Source: Ophioderma brevispina (Eukaryota; Echinodermata; Ophiuroidea; Amphilepidida; Ophiodermatidae). From it: a stretch of DNA of 64,000 bases. The notes below the pieces were generated by a model, which was not told the origin of the DNA, did no database searches, and saw only the letters and a program-made list of their open reading frames with translations. A program made the translations under genes and the position numbers. Location: assembly GCA_023653785.1 (NCBI GenBank), contig JAMKCH010007100.1, forward strand, positions 96,041 through 160,040, given 5' to 3'. Shown here piece by piece: positions 33,280-45,888 of this stretch (positions are counted from its first letter, which is position 1; each line of letters starts with the position of its first letter).

Positions 33280-34085
33280 TATTTAAAAAAAATATCCTCC
33301 TGTAAGAAACATCCTAACAAAAGGAAGATCTACGGTGATATCGATGATATACCACCAAAATCGTATATTAGTCCCAGACTGAGGCGGCGGTTCTCTGGGT
33401 ATAGCTTTCGAGCCAATGATAAGATTATATCAAAACCTCTGAGGAACTTCCATGTCCACCCAGGTATCATATCTGATTTACTAAACAACATAACAGGGTT
33501 GAATTTGACAAGTGTAAATTTTGCACTAATAATACGATTGGTACAATTTACACAGTTTCGTTTTGATTATAACTCACTGATTAACTAGCACCGCGAGTCA
33601 ACAACCATTTTTGTTTTATTAAACAGCCCGTTTTTTTATGAAACGTTCCTTTCAATAAAAAGGATTAAATTATAGTATAATTAAAAAAAAGCCGAATGTA
33701 CTACCAAATACATCCGAAGATCGTCTAACGCGCTAGTTGATACTAGTGTACTCTCCTTGATGGATAATCTTAGTGCAGGTAAATCTAAAACAAATTGGTT
33801 TTGATTTAAAAATGGATTCATCTATTGAGAAGATAATCCGTCGGCTGGTTTATCCTAAATAATCATCATGACTATTTATTAGGTCGGAATACATATTTAA
33901 CGCAAATAGAGTTTAAATCAACCAAGCAAAATATTTCTATTAAATGTTGTCTGCCTTAATACGATATACCATACACCATAAAAGTTATGTTGATATGGAA
34001 TGATCCACAACTAACCACCCTTCATTCTGAAGAAGACTAATAGGTTTTGGAGTTTCGTCTCTCCTGTGTAGTAAAAGAGCTGTTA
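33280..34085. other. Intergenic before the minisatellite
   Basis: A 111-codon plus-strand frame (33253-33588) contains a FSGYSF segment also seen at 13460; that shared part is a dispersed repeat, not a gene. Confidence 0.3.
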
Positions 34086-34089
34086 ACAA

Positions 34090-36035
34090 TAACCCTAAGG
34101 GACTCTGTCTTACAGCCAATGGTGGAACAAGATAACCCTAAGGGAGTGTGTCTTGCAACCATTGGTGGAACAAGATAACCCTAGGGATTGGGTCTTACAG
34201 CCATTGGTGAACAAGATAACCCTAAGGGATTGTGTCTTACAGCCATTGTGGAACAAGATGACCCTAAGGGAGTGTGTCTTACAGCCATTGGGGGAACAAG
34301 ATAACCCTAAGGGATTGTGTCTTACCATTAATCAGCCATTGGTGGAACAAGATAACCAATGGGATTGTGTCTTACACAGCCATTGGGTGGAAACAGAATA
34401 ACCCAAAGGGACTGTCTTGCAGGCATTGGTGGAACAAGATACCCCAAGGGACTGTGTCCTGGCAGGCATTGGTGGAACAAGATAATCATAGAGGACTGTG
34501 TCCTTGGCATCAATTGGTGGAATAAGAGACCTTCCTAAATCATCTGTCTTGGCAGGCCATTGTTGGAATACCAGAACCCGGCAAAGGTACTTTGTCTTGC
34601 CACCATTGTTGGAACAAGATAACCCCAAAGGACTGTGTCTTGCAACCATTGGTGGCACACGCTAACCCCTAAGTCTGTCTTGCAGTCATTTTTGGAACAA
34701 GATACCCGCTAGGGGGGGACTGGTTTCTTGCGCCATTGTGGAATCCAGATAACGCCTAAAGGACTAGGACTGTCTTACAGCCATTGGTCGAACAAGATAA
34801 CCCAATGAACTGTCTTGGGCAGGCATTGTCGAACAAGATACCCTCAAAGGGACTGTCTTGTGCAGGCATTGGTGGGGGAAACAAGATAACCATAAAACCC
34901 CAAGGGACTTGTCCTGCAGCATTGGTGGAACAAGATAATCCTAAAGGACTGTGTCTTGCAGCAATTGGTGGAATAAGATAACCCTAAGATCTGTCTGGCA
35001 GCCATTGTTGGACAATAACCCAAGGGACTGTGTCTTGCAGCCATTGTTGGAACAAGAGACCCTAAGGGGATGGGAGTGTGTCTTGCAACCATTGGTGGAA
35101 CAAGATAACCCTAAGGTCTGTCTTGTGCCGTCATTTTTGGAACAAGATACCTAAGGACTGTGTCTTGGCATTCCATGTGGAACAAGATAACCCTAAGGGA
35201 GTGTGTCTTGCAACCATTGGTGGAACAAGATAACCCTACGGGACTGTCTTGAGGCCATTGTGGACAATATAACTAAGGGACTGTGTCTTGCAACCATTGG
35301 TGAACAAGATAACCCTAAGGAACTGTCTTGGCAGTCATTGTTGGAACAAGATAACCCTACGGGACTGTGTCCTTGCACCAATTGGCGAACAAGATACCTA
35401 AAGGACTGTGTCTTACAGCCATGGTGGAACAAGATATCCAAAGGACGGTTCTCTTGCAGCCTTTGGTGGAACAACGATAACCCTAAGGGACTGTCTTGCA
35501 GCCATTGGTGGACGGAACAAGATAATACTAATAGACTGGTCACAGCCATTGATGAACAGATAACCCTACGGGAGGGGAATATGTCTTGCAGCCATGGTTG
35601 GAACAAGATAATCCAAAGGGACTGTCTCTTGCAGCCTTTGGGGAACAAGATAACCCGAAGTGGTTTCTTGCATCCATTGGTGGAACAAGGATAATACTAA
35701 TAGACTGGTCACAGCCATTGATGGAACAAGATAACCCTACGGGAATATGTCTTTCAGCCATTGGTGGAACAAGATAATCCAAGGTACTGTCTTTGGCAAG
35801 CCATTGGGTGTCAACAAGATAACCCTAGGGCTGTCCTTGGGTCATCCATTGGAGGAACAAGACGCCGCCCAAGGGCTGTGTCCTGCAGGCATTGGTGGAA
35901 CAGTAATCCTAGAGGACTGCGTCGTACAGCCACTGATGAAGCAAGATACCCTAGTGACTGTGTCTTGCAGCCATTGAGGAACAAGACAACCCTAATAGAC
36001 TGTGTCTTGCTGGGCCATTGAAGGAACAGATCCCT
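34090..36035 (+). repeat. 43-bp minisatellite, first block
   Basis: About 45 tandem copies of a unit of about 43 bases containing GGAACAAGATAACCCTAAGG, then GACTGTGTCTTGCAGCCATT. Units differ by many small insertions and deletions. Because 43 is not a multiple of 3, the long open frames here are artefacts. Confidence 0.92.
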
Positions 36036-36039
36036 AAGC

Positions 36040-36345
36040 ACCCGTGTCTTAATCTTAATAAATATCAACAATTTTATAGCACGTTTCATAATGTACGTAG
36101 TAAAGTGTTCACATTTATTCCGACCCTGCCACGAGAATACATTAGCTGATGCCCAAGGCATTACTCATACCTTGGGCGAGCGTTTAAATTGACTGTATTC
36201 CTCTAACAGCTCCCCACCCATTTTGATCTGGGGTGCAGAGAAGCGAGCGAGGTAAAGTGCCTTTGCCAAGTGCACAACACACATTGGTCTCCACGGGACT
36301 CGAAACCCACACCTTTGGGTCATGAGTTAGTTGTAATCCACATGG
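36040..36345 (-). mobile_element. tRNA-derived SINE-like insertion splitting the minisatellite
   Basis: On the minus strand a B-box-like GGTTTCGAGTCCC, then GTGTTGTGCACTTGGC-type body sequence and an AT-rich tail. The 43-bp units resume on both sides. Confidence 0.5.
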
Positions 36346-37878
36346 ACCATGTGTGTCTTGCAGCCATTGGTGGATCAAGATAACCCTATGCGGAGTGTAG
36401 TCTTGGAGCATTGGGGAACCACTAAGATAACCCTAAAGGACTGATCTTGCAGTCATTGGGGGAAAAGATACCTAAAGACTGTCTTGCAGTCATTGGTGGA
36501 ACAGATAACCCTAAAGCGATGTCTTGCAGTCATTGGTCGCGCGAAACAAGATAACCCTCAAGGACTTGTCTTCTGCAGTCATTGGTGGAACAAGATTTGC
36601 GAAAAAACAAGTAACACTAAAGACTGTCTTGCAGTCATTGGTGGAACAAGAAACCCTAAGGGACGTTGCAGTCATTGGTGGAACCAAGTAACCCTAAAGG
36701 ACTGGTCTTGCAGTCTGGTGGAACAAGATAACCCTAAAGAGACTGTCTTGCAGTCATTGGTGGACAAGATAAAACTAAGGGACTGGTCTGTAGCCATTGG
36801 TGGAACAAGAATAACCCTAAAGACTGTCTTGCAGTCATTGGTGGAACAAGAATAACCTAAAGGACTGTCTTTGCTAGTCATTGTGGAACAAGATAAGGGA
36901 ACAAGAGGGAACAAGATAACCCTAAGGGACTGTGTCTTGCAGTCATTGGTGGAACAGAATAACCCTAAAGGACTGTCTTGCAGTCATGGTGGAACAGATA
37001 ACCCTAAGGAATGTCTTGCAAGTCATTGGGTGGAACAAGATAACCTAAAGGACGTCTTGCAGTCATTGTGGAAAAAGATAACCCTAAGGGACGTGTCTTG
37101 TTAGCCATTGGTGCCGAACCAAGAGAACCCTAATGGGAGTGTGTTTGCAGCGATTGGTAGAACTAGAACAAGAAGAACCCTAAGGGACTGTCTTGCAGCC
37201 ATTGATGGAACAAGATAGCCCTAGGGGACTGTGTACTTGTGGCCATTGGTAAACAAGAATAACCCGAAAGGACTGTCTTGAGTCATGGTGGATGGAACAA
37301 AGAATGGAACAAGAAACCCTACCCTACAGGACTGTGTCGTGCAGCCATTGAATGGAACAAGATAACCCTAAGGGAGTGTGTCGTGCAGCCATTGGTGGAA
37401 CAAGATAACCCCAAGGGATGTAATGTCCTTGCCGCATTGGTGGAACAAGATATCCTACAGGACTGTGTCGTGGGGCAGTCATTGATGGAACAAGATAACC
37501 CTAAGGGAGTGTGTCTTGCAGTCATTGGTGGAACAAGATACCCAAAGGGACTGTGTCTTGGGGCAGCCATTGCTTGGAACAAGATGACCCTAAGGGAGTG
37601 TGTCTTGCAACCATTGGTGGAACAAGATAACCCCAAAGGACTGTGTCTTGCCGTCATTGGTGGAGACAAGATATCCTAAAGGACTGTGTCGTGCAGTCCA
37701 TTGTTGGAACAAGATAACCCTAAGGGAGTGTGTCTTGCAGCCATTGGTGGACAAGATAACCATAAGGGACTAGTCTTGCAGCATTGTTGGAGACACTATC
37801 ACCCTAAGGGACTGTGTGTTGCGTGCCTTTGGTGGAATCAGATAGACGCCTGATGACCTGTCTTGCAGTCATTGGTGT
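36346..37878 (+). repeat. 43-bp minisatellite, second block
   Basis: About 35 further copies of the same unit. Single-base losses and gains in homopolymers are especially common (for example AAAGGACGTC versus AAAGGACTGTC). Confidence 0.92.
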
Positions 37879-38554
37879 AGTAATCTTTATTTATTCAGGG
37901 TTACTCGGTTCATTTACAAAAACTGGTCTCGCACCATGATACCCTGACGAATACATAAATATACAAAAGGCAAAAGCCATGGCAACGTACAAAATATACA
38001 TTTGACTAGTATTCAAATCAATAAGAGGACACAATATAACAACTTCACTTGAACTGAATTTGAAAGTTTTATGTTCACAGAAATAAATTGTCACCTTACA
38101 TCAGTCGGGAGGCTGTTTCAAATTGTACTCCCTCTAAAATAAGTGTACCGCTGCCTGGTATTATGTTAAAGGATGAATAAACAAGAATGTTGGAAGATTG
38201 ACTACGGATATTCTTGGAATGAACATCGGAAATATACATAAACTGAGATGAAAGATAAGATTGGGCATAATTTTTAAGACATTTGAAAACAACCAAAAGA
38301 AGCTGATTTTGCCATCTTTTGTCCAGTTTATCCCAGTTTAAAGTAGTCATCAAGTCATTAATTGAGGTTCTAATATCAGCAGATAAAAGAACACGAGCAA
38401 GCTTGTTTTGCAGAATTTGAAGAGAGTTAGAATATTCAATTTTGCAGTTAGACCAAACTGGACTGCAATAGTCAAAATGTGGAAAAACTAAAGCATTGGC
38501 CAACATATTAAGGGTGTTTGAAGGAAGATAAAACTTAACTCTACGAATAACACC
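37879..38554 (-). mobile_element. 5'-truncated non-LTR retrotransposon (LINE) inside the minisatellite
   Basis: On the minus strand the last part of a reverse transcriptase ORF is open: GVIRRVKFYLPSNTLNMLAN, LVFPHFDYCSPVWSNC, a LQILQNKLARVLL helix and LNWDKLDKRWQNQLLLVVFK, ending at TAA near 38096. A 3' region with AATAAATAAAG and a TACTA-type tail follows (37879-37905). This is the thumb/C-terminal segment of a CR1/L2/Jockey-like LINE. The 5' break lies at a CATTGGTG stretch shared with the satellite unit. A second copy lies at 57607-57972. Confidence 0.8.
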
Positions 38555-39110
38555 AATGGTGGAACAAGATAACCCTAAAGGACTGTGTCGTGCAGCCATT
38601 GATGGAACAAGATAGCCCTAGGGGACTGTGTCTTGCAGTCATTGGTGGAACAAGATAATCCTAAGGGACTGTGTCTTGCAGCCATTGGTGGAACACGATG
38701 ACCCCCTGCATGCTTAACTCCACCAGGAGTGTTGTGCAGTAACAAGATCCAGACCCTAAAGGACTGTGTCGTGCAGCCATTGGTGGAACAAGATAACCCT
38801 AAGGGAGTGTGTCTTGCAGTCATTGGTGGAACAAGATACCCAAAGGGACTGTGTCTTGCAGTCATTGGTGGAACAAGATAATCCTAAGGGACTGTGTCTT
38901 GCGGCCATTGGTGGAACAAGATGACCCTAAGGGAGTGTGTCTTGCAACCATTGAGGGAACAAAATGACCTGACCCTAAGGGACTGTGTCTTGCGGCCATT
39001 GGTGGAACAAGATGACCTGACCCTAAAGGACTGTGTCTTGCAGCCATTGGTGGAACAAGATGACCCTAAGGGACTTGAATCTTGCAGCCATTGGTGGGAC
39101 CCATTTTGCA
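38555..39110 (+). repeat. 43-bp minisatellite, third block
   Basis: About 12-13 more regular copies, some with an inserted TGACC. This block is less noisy than the first two. Confidence 0.92.
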
Positions 39111-39995
39111 CTTACATAAAACAAAGGCAAATATTTCCTTATCCTTAATAAGCCAAACCCCATATTGTGTTATTGTAAACTATAAATTTTTGTTTATTTT
39201 CTTCGTAAAGTGGAGAAACAAATTACTCAGGCTTTGCTGTTGGTTGCATCTCCACCATCTTATTTTGTTACTGATTCATTTTAAATTGTATTTTGTGTGT
39301 TTTTATGATGGAAATAAATATATGATTTACTGAACACATGATAAAGATTGTGTGTCTCCTTTTACTCCACTGCCCTTTAGGATTTGTCCCGTTCTCCTCT
39401 TCTGGTTTAAGTTTTAGGAATCCTAGGGGTCGATCTGGTGTTGTGGTTGTTGTTGTTGCTGCTGCTGCTGCTATTCTTATTCTCGATTGGTAAAAAAATG
39501 AAAAATCTTCTGGAATTCTTCCTTGACATCAAAGTAAGAACACACTTGACAACTCGAAGTTAAATTCTCAATTGCAGATTTATTAACAAATATCAGCCAA
39601 TCATGGCTTTCTCCTTTGTCAATGAAACTCCCGGTCTGGAACTAACTTCAAGCACAGACCCCAAGCAAAGACAAGAGATCACTCTAAAAATCATATACTC
39701 TTCCTTTGGAGGCACCTAGAATCCTCAAGATATCGCTAAGCATTACATCATTACTATAATTAGAGTTGGCACTGTAATAGTATACAATACATCTATGTAT
39801 TGTAGTACTAGCCAATAAGACTTCTCACAGATTACATCATCCCTCTTAATAGTTTACAGATTACATCATCCCTATAAATAGAGACTTCTCCACACTTGTG
39901 GATTATTCTTGCAAATGCTTATCTGGAATTTTCTCTTTACTAACTCTATTATCCTACATCAAATATGATTATTGGAGTTTCTTAGAGCATTCTAA
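39111..39995. other. Intergenic with a TTG/CTG microsatellite
   Basis: A GTTGTTGTTGCTGCTGCTG run sits near 39440-39472. The block CAGATTACATCATCCCT occurs twice near 39830-39875. No gene recognised. Confidence 0.4.
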
Positions 39996-40025
39996 ATGTT
40001 GAAACATACTGTAAATGGGAAAGGA

Positions 40026-40202
40026 ATGCCAATTTTTCACACTGTCGCTGTTATCTTTTTTTGTTTTTGTTTGGATTGCAATCTAACTGTTCAAACAAGC
40101 GACAAAGATTTTGATTGTCCATTTAAGACATGTAAGAAAGAATTTGCACAATGTGGACGTTCAACTTTGTATGACTTGGACTTCTTGATTTACAGCAGTT
40201 AA
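40026..40202 (+). CDS. Possible small secreted Cys-containing peptide or first exon
   Basis: From the second ATG the frame gives 58 aa: a hydrophobic leader MPIFHTVAVIFFCFCLDC, then DFDCPFKTCKKEFAQCG and a short tail to TAA. The leader and the C-x4-C-x6-C pattern could mean a secreted peptide, but no family is recognised and there is no copy elsewhere in the window. An upstream in-frame ATG (39996) would add ten residues. Confidence 0.22.
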   Translation: MPIFHTVAVIFFCFCLDCNLTVQTSDKDFDCPFKTCKKEFAQCGRSTLYDLDFLIYSS

Positions 40203-40950
40203 AAGTTAGATGCCATCTGATTATCTCACTATATCAACTAGATCATACTTTTCAGTCCAGAACCAAGATCCAAATGATCACAGTGTTAATCTTATGGCAT
40301 ATAACTACATTCCAAAGGGTGTGTGACCCAGTTACCAGGGAGTTGGAGAACTACTTCAATAATACATGCCCTCTGTAAAAAGTGTAGATGTGCCATGGAT
40401 TATGTATGATTTTGAACCCCCAATCGTGCTCCTGGAATATAGGTTGTGAAGATCGTTCCAGAGCAAACTATTCATTATTTTAATTCCTGATCAAAGTAGT
40501 GCTATCGATTTATTCCGCAAAGGTTGTCAAAGATCACAATGGCAAATCTGGCACAGCACAGCATGTAATGTATACACTAAATATGTATGTTAAATGTCCA
40601 GTGGTGTGACTACATGTTTCATTTTTGGGGAGGGAAAATGGGGCAAAGAGTTTCTAAAAATAATTAACAGATTTTACTTTTTTTTGGACATATATTATCC
40701 AATTTAAAAATACACAAATCATACAAATTCTTACCAACTATTACAGGTGATATTTGTTTTTGACACCAATGACTGACAACATTGCTTAGCACTCTCAAAT
40801 TAAATTCAAATTTATTTCCATCAAGTTACCTTCAACATCATAAAGCGGACCTTTGTCATTTTTTTGGGGGGGTGCATCGCCCCCTCCCCCCTGGCTACGG
40901 CCCTCGTCTGCATCAAATCAGAGTTTACTTGTAACCATCCTTAATTCTAA
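40203..40950. other. Intergenic, with a partial transposon end
   Basis: CCCTGGCTACGGCCCTCG near 40890-40906 resembles a hAT-type end, but no matching left end with target duplication was found. Confidence 0.35.
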
Positions 40951-40957
40951 AAGTGTA

Positions 40958-42431
40958 CCGGGTGTCTCAAAAAAAAGGAAACCCTCAAAGTGCCCTCTAT
41001 TTCACGAGGAGAAAAAGTAAACCATACAAATTAATACACATCTGAAAAGTGCATTTCATTAGGTTTCCGACACCGAAAAGATCTTTCCAATAGGATGCAT
41101 ATTGACTGAGTTATGGACGATTGAAAATTTGTACCACTTTTTCATTTTATCCACGGATCGTTACTCTTTCAGTTGTCTTTAGAAAATACACATTCTCTAA
41201 GCTCATTCGTTTGTTCATGATTTCTTTTGTTTTTGCGACAAAGGTCAGTTCTGATATTGAAAACTTTAGTTTTCAATTATTAGAAATTCCAAGAACTTGC
41301 CTCATTCTTCTTACTGCGCTGCTCTTCCCCCTACTTGGGGAAGTTGGCCGTCTGTAACCAGTGGCGTAGCTAGGATTTTCATATTGGGGGGGCCAGTGTC
41401 GCATCTCAACCGACAGAAAATGGGTAGGGTCCAGGGCCCGCCTTAGGGCCCCTGTTAGGGTCCAGGGGCGAAAATTTGGGTTTATATGCTTTAAATGTCT
41501 TCTGAGGGCTAATTTTTGTACGATTTTGTAAAATTTACTTGTCGCACGCTGTCCATTGAACTTTAAACCTATACTTTGCCGACAATCCGGCCTGCAAGTG
41601 CCATGACCTGAATTTTTCAAGTGAACCGACGGGCTCATCTCACCGACGAAATATTATTGGGGGGGGTGGGGGGCCGCGGCCCCCTGTCCCCCCCCCCCCC
41701 CCGGCTACGCCACTGTCTGTAACATGCTGCAACGCGTCCTTTTCCATTTCCATAATCGACTTCTAATCATTCTGTCCTTGGTGTCGAATATTTGCAAAGG
41801 CAGCGGTTATTCTGTTTGCTATTAGAATCCCCAAGATTGACTCCGCTAGACGTCGCCCTAGAGGAACATAAGCAAAAGGGACCATCATCAACTTGCCAGA
41901 ACTTCGCAATTGAATAACCGCTGCCTTTGAAATCATCCGATGGACAAGATTGATTAGAAGTTCATTATTGAAAGGGAAAGAGAGCGCAAGCCCTCATCCG
42001 TCCGTCATGGTCTTAAAGGCAGCAAAGTGGGGGGGGGGGTTCGCAGAGCAGCGAAGTAAAGAAGAATGAGGCAAGATCTTAGAATTTCTAGTACTTGAAC
42101 AACCTTTTTAATATCAGAACTGGTCTTTATCGCAAAAACAAAAGAAATCATGAACAAAAATGTGGCTTGCTTGGAGAAGGTGTATTGTATAAAGACAGCT
42201 TAGACAGAAACCATGGACAGTAACAATCCGTGGATAAATGAAAATGTGGTAAGCAAATTTTCACTCGGCCATAACTCGGTCAATATGTGGTCCTTTTGTA
42301 AAGATCTTTTCGGTGTGGAAACCTAACGAAATGCGCTTTCCAGATGTATTAAAGTTGTGAGGTTTACGCTTTTCTCTTCGTGAAATATAGAGTGCGGCGC
42401 TCGAGGGTTTCCTTTTTTTTGAGACACCCGG
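40958..42431. mobile_element. 1.47-kb fold-back transposon with arms of about 0.4-0.6 kb
   Basis: The ends CCGGGTGTCTCAAAAAAAAG and its mirror are followed by inverted similarity for at least 380 bases per arm. Towards the centre it continues as CAAAGGCAGCGGTTATTC (41799) against GAATAACCGCTGCCTTTG (41921). A hAT MITE interrupts the left arm. No transposase is present. A TCTAAAA target duplication is possible. Confidence 0.8.
41359..41715. mobile_element. hAT-type MITE inside the fold-back element, target duplication TCTGTAAC
   Basis: Ends CAGTGGCGTAGCTAGG and CCGGCTACGCCACTG; TCTGTAAC is perfectly repeated at 41351-41358 and 41716-41723. The interior matches 52255-52640 in reverse orientation, so both belong to one family. 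It must be younger than the fold-back element. Confidence 0.92.
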
Positions 42432-42439
42432 TCTAAAAT

Positions 42440-43440
42440 GACTGCTCCTGCCTGTCATGACTATTGTAATCCTGCCTGTCCATTTTCATCACAGATGTCA
42501 CATTACTTTAGTCAAGTAATCATCCACTCTGAGTGTTCTTTCATTCCATGGTATTACCCCACTGCGTGTGTCTTTATTTCATTGTACTATCTTTAAAAAC
42601 AATCAAGTCCCAATCCAGTTTTTCAAGCCAAATTGGCATTTTAACTTCTGGTCACTTTTGTGGGACTACTGCCCTTTGACCCTGCCAATATTGCAATAGG
42701 TTGCCTTTCTATATTTTGAAAAATTATTCCAAAGATTTTTCTGATATGCCAAAATGTAATGTTTTACTTGAATAAATAAAGGGGTGACATATATTTTTAT
42801 AAGTACATTTTAGAATAAACAAATTGTTTAATTATAAAAAGAAATACTCTCAAATAGTGTCAAAAGGCATAGAGTCCCCAAAGTGCCCCAACCTTTCTAC
42901 AATGCATTGTATATTGCACAATGGGCATACTGTTTGTGTAATAGCTTGTCCGGAGTGAGATGTGACAAGTACTGTGTTTTGTAATTGCTCCATGAGTAAC
43001 GCATGTTATCCACATATAATAACCAAAAATAATAACTTCAATTATGAAGTGTTAAAGCGGGCCTAGTCACAAATATCTGGATTCCTAGACAGCTGCCAAT
43101 TTGTTTTGTGGTTATTCAAATTGGGATATCCTTTTTTTAAAATGTTATTTATTTTTTATGTCAAGATTGTCAATGGCATAAGGCTGTAATCAAGGGATAC
43201 GCTGACAAAATTGTCACCAAGTATAGCAAAATACATTGGGGTGTGCAGGATAGTGAATTTCCTCTGGCATCCAGGTTATGTTACCTTTCTGCCACTGGCC
43301 AGTAACCAAGGGCAGTCTTTAACAGGCAGTGTCATATGTCTGTGATGATCGTTCATCGTTCGGCAAGGTCCAAAATCACAGTGGAAGATCAGTATTTAAC
43401 AAGCTGATAGTTTCATCATCCAGGTGATCAGGCCTGGAAT
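42440..43440. other. Intergenic
   Basis: No gene or clear repeat recognised. Confidence 0.3.
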
Positions 43441-43469
43441 TCATCTTGGGGACTGTAGGACCTCACAGT

Positions 43470-43800
43470 CAGTTCATCTATGAGGTGGCTTAATGGTTGT
43501 GCTCTCCACAATCGCAGTTTGGTGAAGGGTCTACTACGGATCTTGTGAAGGAAGTTCTTGTACGACCAACGCCAGTTATGAGTCTGTTGAGGTTTTGATC
43601 CATGCTTGTTCCTTTATCAAGGTCACAGCCTTTGGGCTTGCTAGGATGGGCTAGTACCACAAACGGCTTTTTAGGTTCAAAGAGAGGATGACCATTGCTC
43701 ATACATCTGTCATTGATCCAGGAGTGACGAAGGGCATACTGTGACTGCAGTGTCACGGATTGGGTAGCAAAGTGATTCCGTGGAATTCTCTGATCTCAAG
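43470..43800 (-). mobile_element. LINE reverse-transcriptase C-terminal fragment
   Basis: The minus strand encodes QNLNRLITGVGRTRTSF and then PSPNCDCGEHNH. The order LN+L-x-[ST]GVGR...PSP-NCDCG is the typical tail of jockey/RTE-like LINE polyproteins (a CCHC-like Cys/His cluster). No upstream polymerase core was found. Confidence 0.6.
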
Positions 43801-43879
43801 GGTGTTGGTGGGGGGCTTAGGCTACCAGGGTCATCACATTTCTTGGCGAGCTTGATCGTCTGAAGGTTCCTCTAAGGGT

Positions 43880-45880
43880 TGCAGGGAGCTATGCCAGACA
43901 GAATCGGAGGTATTCTACAGGCGTCGCCATCTTTAGATGAGCTTTGGGGAAGTGTACTGAATAATTGACAGGGAGCTAAATATGCTGGGGATTGACATGA
44001 ACTAACTTGTTAGTATAGAGTCAGAAAATTTAACCAATACAACACACTCCCCTGTAAGTCTGCATACAGATAAAGCAGGCTTGTGTGCCTATGTCTGTGC
44101 CAGGCTGGGTGTTTGTTCAACAATTTATTAGGCGTATATCAGTAATTGGCAGTCAGAAGCAAATGCTTGTTTCTGCTTTGTTTTGAACCACTAGTAAGTG
44201 GATTGGGACAATCGTCCCAATACACTTTAGAGTGTTCAAAAAAGTGGATGGGAATATTGGATGGGACAAAGTCTCTCATAGATGGCTTTTAAAACCATTT
44301 CCTGTATATGGTGTTATTTAGAGTCTGAAGTCATTATAAATGTATGCCTACTAAATGGAATTGGGATCCTTAATACAGCCAGCAGGTATCCCACAGTGAC
44401 TTGAACCTGAGACCAATAGTTCGTCATGTAAGGGCCAACAAGGTCGTAAGTGTAGTAGCTGCCATGTGATAAAATCGATGTGTGGCTGCCATGTATTGGA
44501 TAAACTCAATTTATCTTTCCATGAGTCAATGGCTCTGAAATGTTTCAGGCAAAACAGTGTTGCCTAAAGAACCATTTCAAGAGCCACTGACAAAGGACTT
44601 GGCATATTAAATGTGTGGGTGTGGTGGTGTATAGGTGGCGAAGGTGAGTGAGAGTGAGACTTACCCTACTATATGTTTTCGGACCAAGATGTGGGTTTAT
44701 GACAGACACCCTTCACGTAGTTTCGGTGAAAAGCTGCTGTGCTGTGTTGTAAAGATACTCTTCTGAAAATTCAGAAAACAAGAGTTTAGTCTATGAAACT
44801 GTCAAACTTCTTGTGTATGAGGCGAAGCTAAAGGTTGAATGGTGGAGCCAGCACAATGTTGATTGGTTGCAGTTTGAGAGGTCTATATCACCTGAACGCA
44901 GGTAGGGCCCTCATTGAGACTGTGATCTGCAGTCTGCTAAAGATATTGGACTGCAGCAAGTGAAATCAAGCAAACTCATGAAGGATAGGCAACCTGGTAA
45001 AAAATTTGTCTGTGATGGGAGCCACAGTGGCAGGATGGAGATGGTCACAGCCCATCGGTGCATATGCGTTGAAATGACTGACTCTGTGCGAATTCTGTTC
45101 AAGGTGCCCCATTTCATTGTGTGGAAGATTGCTACCAGGTGGGAGTCTGTCATAGGTGTGAATAGTGATTGGTCTGGTCTTGGGCGTATCTAGCCAGGCG
45201 TGTTCCATGTGTAAGATTGTTGAATGGGAGCTGGAGAGTTAGCGGCGTTGTTGACAGACAAGGTCGACAAAGCGCAGTCTCTGTCATGCCAAGCTGGTGT
45301 GATTCGTTGACAGTTACTATGCAGCAGGTTGCTTGTTGTCCAAATCCAACAAGCCATATCACAGTTTGTTGTGATGTTCTCTCCAAAGCATGCAGGTGCA
45401 ATGGCCTGAAAGCACTGGTAGGAAACTCAGAGGGAGTAGTAAACTGTCAAAGAAACAAGCCCCTGATACCTCCACCCAACCAGGGTTCCAACTTTAGTAC
45501 GATTTTGGCATCATATGGAACCGAAAGAATTTCACTGGACTTGGAATGAGTATAACAAAATGAGGTACACTTGGATGCCCAAAATTCTAAGGTCTGAAAG
45601 GCAAAAAATATTGTTTCCAAACCTCAAAAGCCAAAATTTTCAGACTTATTTCTGTTAAATGCAGCATTCAAAATGTTGCTCTTGATTGGTGCGATTCCCA
45701 ATTTCACCATATCACTGGCTATTCTATTAGTATTTGTAGGACAGAAAACCATCTTTGTAGACATTAACCCTTTATGTATTGCCCAGTTCAGTTAAGCCAC
45801 AGTGTATAGCGCCATAAATGTGTCCTGTTTTGTTCCATCTATGTTGACAGTTAATACCATACTCCAAGGTTGAATGTTGC
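43880..45880. other. Intergenic, several short unassigned frames
   Basis: Overlapping frames of 77-126 codons on both strands lie between 44911 and 45549. None shows a recognisable domain or gene structure. It may be degraded retroelement sequence continuing the LINE fragment. Confidence 0.3.
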
Positions 45881-45888
45881 ATAACACT

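Noticed and set aside
34110..37679. Many open frames of 60-163 codons in the minisatellite (repeats of QDNPKGLCL-type sequence)
   Set aside because: The 43-base unit changes frame at every copy. Open frames exist on both strands simply because the unit lacks stops, and none has a start context or splice structure.
34090..39110. CRISPR-like array
   Set aside because: Head-to-tail repeats without spacers, in a eukaryotic intron-bearing genome.
40600..40906. Another hAT MITE from CAGTGGTGTGACTAC to GGCTACGGCCCTCG
   Set aside because: The flanking octamers do not match and the ends pair poorly.
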